Positions 61,874 through 64,000 of a stretch of 64,000 nucleotides of DNA are shown here, one piece after another. This DNA is from Nocardioides daejeonensis. Its GTDB lineage: Bacteria > Actinomycetota > Actinomycetes > Propionibacteriales > Nocardioidaceae. The stretch spans positions 62,001-126,000 of the forward strand of contig NZ_QHKZ01000006.1 in the NCBI RefSeq assembly GCF_003194585.1, given 5' to 3'. Positions within the stretch are counted from its first letter, which is position 1; every line of letters begins with the position of its first letter. The position numbers and the translations under genes were made by a program. The notes beneath the pieces were generated by a model. The model did not search any database. It was not told where the DNA came from and saw only the letters and a program-made list of their open reading frames with translations.

Positions 61874-63015
61874 TGGCGGTCCAACGCGTGCGAGTGGGGG
61901 ATGTCTTATCGCTGCACCGCAATCCCGTTCCGATTGACGAGACAGAGAGCTACCGGCAAATCGGTCTCTACTCCTGGGGCAAGGGGTTCATCCACCGACC
62001 TCCCTGCCTCGGACTCGAACTCAGCAACCTTCGCTACTTTCAGGTCCCGGCTGGCGCACTCGTTCTTAGCAACATCCAGGCATGGGAGGCGGCACTTGCC
62101 GTGTCGACCGACGTTGAAACGGAATTCATCGGATCGAATCGCTTCCTGAGCTACGTGCCGCGAACCAGCGACGTTGATGTGCGCTACCTGCTGCATTACT
62201 TCCTCTCCGAACCGGGACTCCATCAGATACGTCAGGCTTCGCCAGGGACGCAGGTACGAAACCGCACACTGGGACAACAACTGTTCGAGCGCCTGGAAAT
62301 CCCCTTGCCCGACGTACGTGAGCAACAACGCATCGCTGCTCGCCTAGACGGCGTGGCCTCTATGACTGCCCGCCTCGACCAGACGCGAGTACCGCTGGCG
62401 CGCGTCAAGGCGCGCATCTTGGCCAGGACGGAGATTTCGACTTGCCCTTCCCGACCCCTCAAGGACCTCCTGAAGTCAGCCAGAAGCCCGATCGAAGTCA
62501 AGCCCGACGAGTCTTACAGATCGTTGGGGGTGCGATCGTTCGGCAAGGGTCTGATTCGCTATCCGGCGACCAAAGGTGTCGACCTCTCCAAGCTTCGCTA
62601 CTTTTCTGTTCGGCCAAGCCGTCTTGTGGTCAGCAACATCAAGGCTTGGGAGGGCGCCGTAGCCATGACCGGCGATGGCGACGAAGGACTGGTGGCGTCC
62701 AGCCGATTCCTTCAGTGGGAAGCCGCCGACCCAGCGGCCATCGACCTACAATATCTTCGGCTGTTCTTCGCCACGCCCATGGGTCTGTCGCTGCTTGGAA
62801 GGGCATCGCCGGGGTCAGCCGACCGGAACCGGACACTGTCCAGCCAGCGGTTCTTGGACATCGCCGTCCCGTTGCCGCCCCTCGATCAACAACGTCGTCT
62901 GGTCGACCTAGCCGCACAGATCGAGGCGATCGAGGCGCAGCTAGAACAACGTGACGCAATTTCGAGCGCGGTCCTCCCGGCGGCAAGGAACGAGGCATTC
63001 GCCGAACTCATCTGA
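61873..63015 (+). CDS. hsdS: Type I specificity subunit with two similar recognition domains
   Basis: This 380-residue specificity subunit has two target recognition domains and two coiled-coil spacers (REQQRIAARLDGVASMTARL near 148-170 and DQQRRLVDLAAQIEAIEAQL near 340-360). The two recognition domains resemble each other: Tyr27 onward YRQIGLYSWGKGFI...LVLSNIQAWEAALAV, and Tyr215 onward YRSLGVRSFGKGLI...LVVSNIKAWEGAVAM. The subunit may thus bind two similar half-sites. The ATG overlaps the hsdM stop. It overlaps radC by eight bases at the 3' end. Confidence 0.93.
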   Translation: MAVQRVRVGDVLSLHRNPVPIDETESYRQIGLYSWGKGFIHRPPCLGLELSNLRYFQVPAGALVLSNIQAWEAALAVSTDVETEFIGSNRFLSYVPRTSDVDVRYLLHYFLSEPGLHQIRQASPGTQVRNRTLGQQLFERLEIPLPDVREQQRIAARLDGVASMTARLDQTRVPLARVKARILARTEISTCPSRPLKDLLKSARSPIEVKPDESYRSLGVRSFGKGLIRYPATKGVDLSKLRYFSVRPSRLVVSNIKAWEGAVAMTGDGDEGLVASSRFLQWEAADPAAIDLQYLRLFFATPMGLSLLGRASPGSADRNRTLSSQRFLDIAVPLPPLDQQRRLVDLAAQIEAIEAQLEQRDAISSAVLPAARNEAFAELI

Positions 63016-63664
63016 CGCTGCGCCAGGAACGATCCCCAATGACCACGTGATCGAGGAACCGAAGTCCGACCGCATCAGCGGCCCGTTCCACAGCGGCCGT
63101 TGCCTCTCGGTCTCGCGCACTCGGTATCGGATCGCCTGAGGGGTGATTGTGCGCCAGGGCGAACGCTCGACCGTCGTACCGCAGCACGGCCTGCAGCACC
63201 TCTCGGACAGGCAACGGACTCGAATCCAGGCCGCCGGTCGCAACGGGCACAAGCCGAAGCGCGCGATTGGCGGCGTCGGCCACCAGGACCACGACCTTCT
63301 CGCGCCTCTCACGGGCGAGCAACGGGGCGACCAGCTCTGCGATCGCGGCCGCGGAGTCCACGACACGGTTGACCGGCGCCGCAGTTGCCCGGGCAGCCAG
63401 CTCGAACGCGGCAACCAGGCGCGCTGCCTCTGGCGGACCAATGCCCGACGATCGCATCAGCTCCTCGGGAAACGTCGTCGCCAGGCCACTCAGTCCGCCG
63501 AACTCGACAATCAGTTCGTGACCCACCGCAACGTCGTCGCGTCCCTCAGCTTCGATGCCGGCGACCAGGGCAACCAGCTCGGCGTCGCTGAGCGCGCCAG
63601 GTCCCAGACGCAGGAGCCGCTCGCGCGGCTGGTCGCCGGCGAGCGTCCGCGAGCTGATCGACAT
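63008..63664 (-). CDS. radC: RadC-like JAB domain protein
   Basis: The 218-residue protein has an N-terminal helix-hairpin-helix-like region (RERLLRLGPGALSDAELVAL and FPEELMRSSGIGPPEAARLV) and a C-terminal JAB/MPN+ metal site (HNHPSGDPIPSARDREAT). RadC proteins are common next to defence and mobile loci; a DNA repair role was proposed but is disputed. The start ATG 63664 lies six bases after TAGCGT (leaderless). It is convergent with hsdS, overlapping by eight bases. Confidence 0.92.
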   Translation of the reverse strand: MSISSRTLAGDQPRERLLRLGPGALSDAELVALVAGIEAEGRDDVAVGHELIVEFGGLSGLATTFPEELMRSSGIGPPEAARLVAAFELAARATAAPVNRVVDSAAAIAELVAPLLARERREKVVVLVADAANRALRLVPVATGGLDSSPLPVREVLQAVLRYDGRAFALAHNHPSGDPIPSARDREATAAVERAADAVGLRFLDHVVIGDRSWRSVR

Positions 63665-63670
63665 CCCGCA

Positions 63671-63676
63671 ACGCTA
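63671..63676 (-). promoter_or_regulatory. -10 hexamer of a leaderless promoter (radC)
   Basis: TAGCGT on the minus strand ends six bases before ATG 63664. Confidence 0.6.
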
Positions 63677-63734
63677 GGTTGCCCAGCGCGCGGCCACTAT
63701 CGCATCGGAGACGCCTGTGGATAGACAGGCCGTG

Positions 63735-64000
63735 TCAGCCCTTGAAGATGCAGGTCGGGTCGTCGTCGTACTCGGCCAACAACCGCTCGATCGGCAGATC
63801 CGGCTCGAGCAGGTCGTAGAGATGGGCTCGGGAGTTCCGGTCGAACCAGTACAAGGTCCAGCCCTTGGTCTGCTCGTCGTACTTCATCCGAGCCTGCGGA
63901 GTGTCGGTCCACTCCAGGCCCAATGCCGGATTCCACGGCGGCCGATGCTCGACGAGGGTAACGGTCCGACCGCGCACGCGGTACTCCACGCGCACCTGGT
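63735..64000 (-). CDS. DUF3024-like protein (partial, N-terminus beyond the window)
   Basis: The last 86-88 residues of a small protein are present: VEYRVRGRTVTLVEHRPPW, ARMKYDEQTKGWTLYWFDRN and LAEYDDDPTCIFKG. This is the pattern of the actinobacterial DUF3024 family, whose members are about 110-120 residues long. A GTG at 63995 could be a start, but the family usually has about 25 residues before this point, so the true start is probably outside the window. No function is known. Confidence 0.7.
   Translation of the reverse strand, partial: QVRVEYRVRGRTVTLVEHRPPWNPALGLEWTDTPQARMKYDEQTKGWTLYWFDRNSRAHLYDLLEPDLPIERLLAEYDDDPTCIFKG

Noticed and set aside
1..64000. tRNA, rRNA, CRISPR array, prophage or transposase genes
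   Set aside because: I looked for cloverleaf ends with TTCGA arms, regularly spaced repeats and DDE-type transposase motifs and found nothing convincing. Short repeats seen are listed separately.

Overview
The window is high-GC DNA from an actinobacterium. The closest fit I can argue is Nocardioides or another member of the Nocardioidaceae. The evidence is an mshB gene for mycothiol synthesis, a translational T-box ahead of an eukaryote-like ileS, an actinobacterial-type dapD, an Rv0428c-type acetyltransferase, a DUF222/HNH (13E12) gene, and many promoters whose -10 hexamer lies 6-8 bases before the start codon (leaderless transcripts). This is inference from gene content. There is no rRNA or tRNA gene in the window to fix the taxon, and I see no CRISPR array or complete insertion sequence.

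Left part (1-26 kb) is mostly core and housekeeping: ileS (cut by the left edge) with its T-box leader, an FAD reductase, an OYE/FadH-type flavoenzyme, a secretory lipase, dapD, a lysozyme-like secreted protein, a LuxR-type regulator, an fdxA-dapC operon, an acetyltransferase, a VanW-family membrane protein, mshB, a Nudix protein fused to a kinase-dead APH-like domain, and a two-FHA membrane serine protease coupled to an unknown gene.

Middle part (24.8-41 kb) is devoted to the cell surface. It has an Ig-like repeat protein, a secreted lipase, two very large paralogous exported proteins (1,063 and 1,130 residues) that share N and C termini, and a divergent 556-residue HTH regulator. Three related long hairpins with covarying stems and a conserved loop surround the two big genes. 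Further secreted and lipoprotein genes follow.

The next part (41-54.6 kb) holds a DUF222/HNH gene, a thioesterase, an SGNH hydrolase, an acetyltransferase-DinB fusion, small membrane proteins, a PaiB-like flavoprotein, a Vps62-like membrane protein, ddh (meso-diaminopimelate dehydrogenase), bfr and bfd with an IdeR/DtxR box, and arfB. It ends in a patch of gene remnants. Both dapC and ddh appear to start with AUC.

Right part (54.7-63.7 kb) is a defence island. A Kiwa pair (kwaA-kwaB) is read leftwards. Divergent from it is a type I restriction-modification operon, hsdR-[abiEi-abiEii]-hsdM-hsdS, in which an AbiE-type toxin-antitoxin pair sits between the restriction and modification genes with overlapping stop and start codons. 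A radC gene meets hsdS tail to tail, and a partial DUF3024-like gene runs off the right edge.
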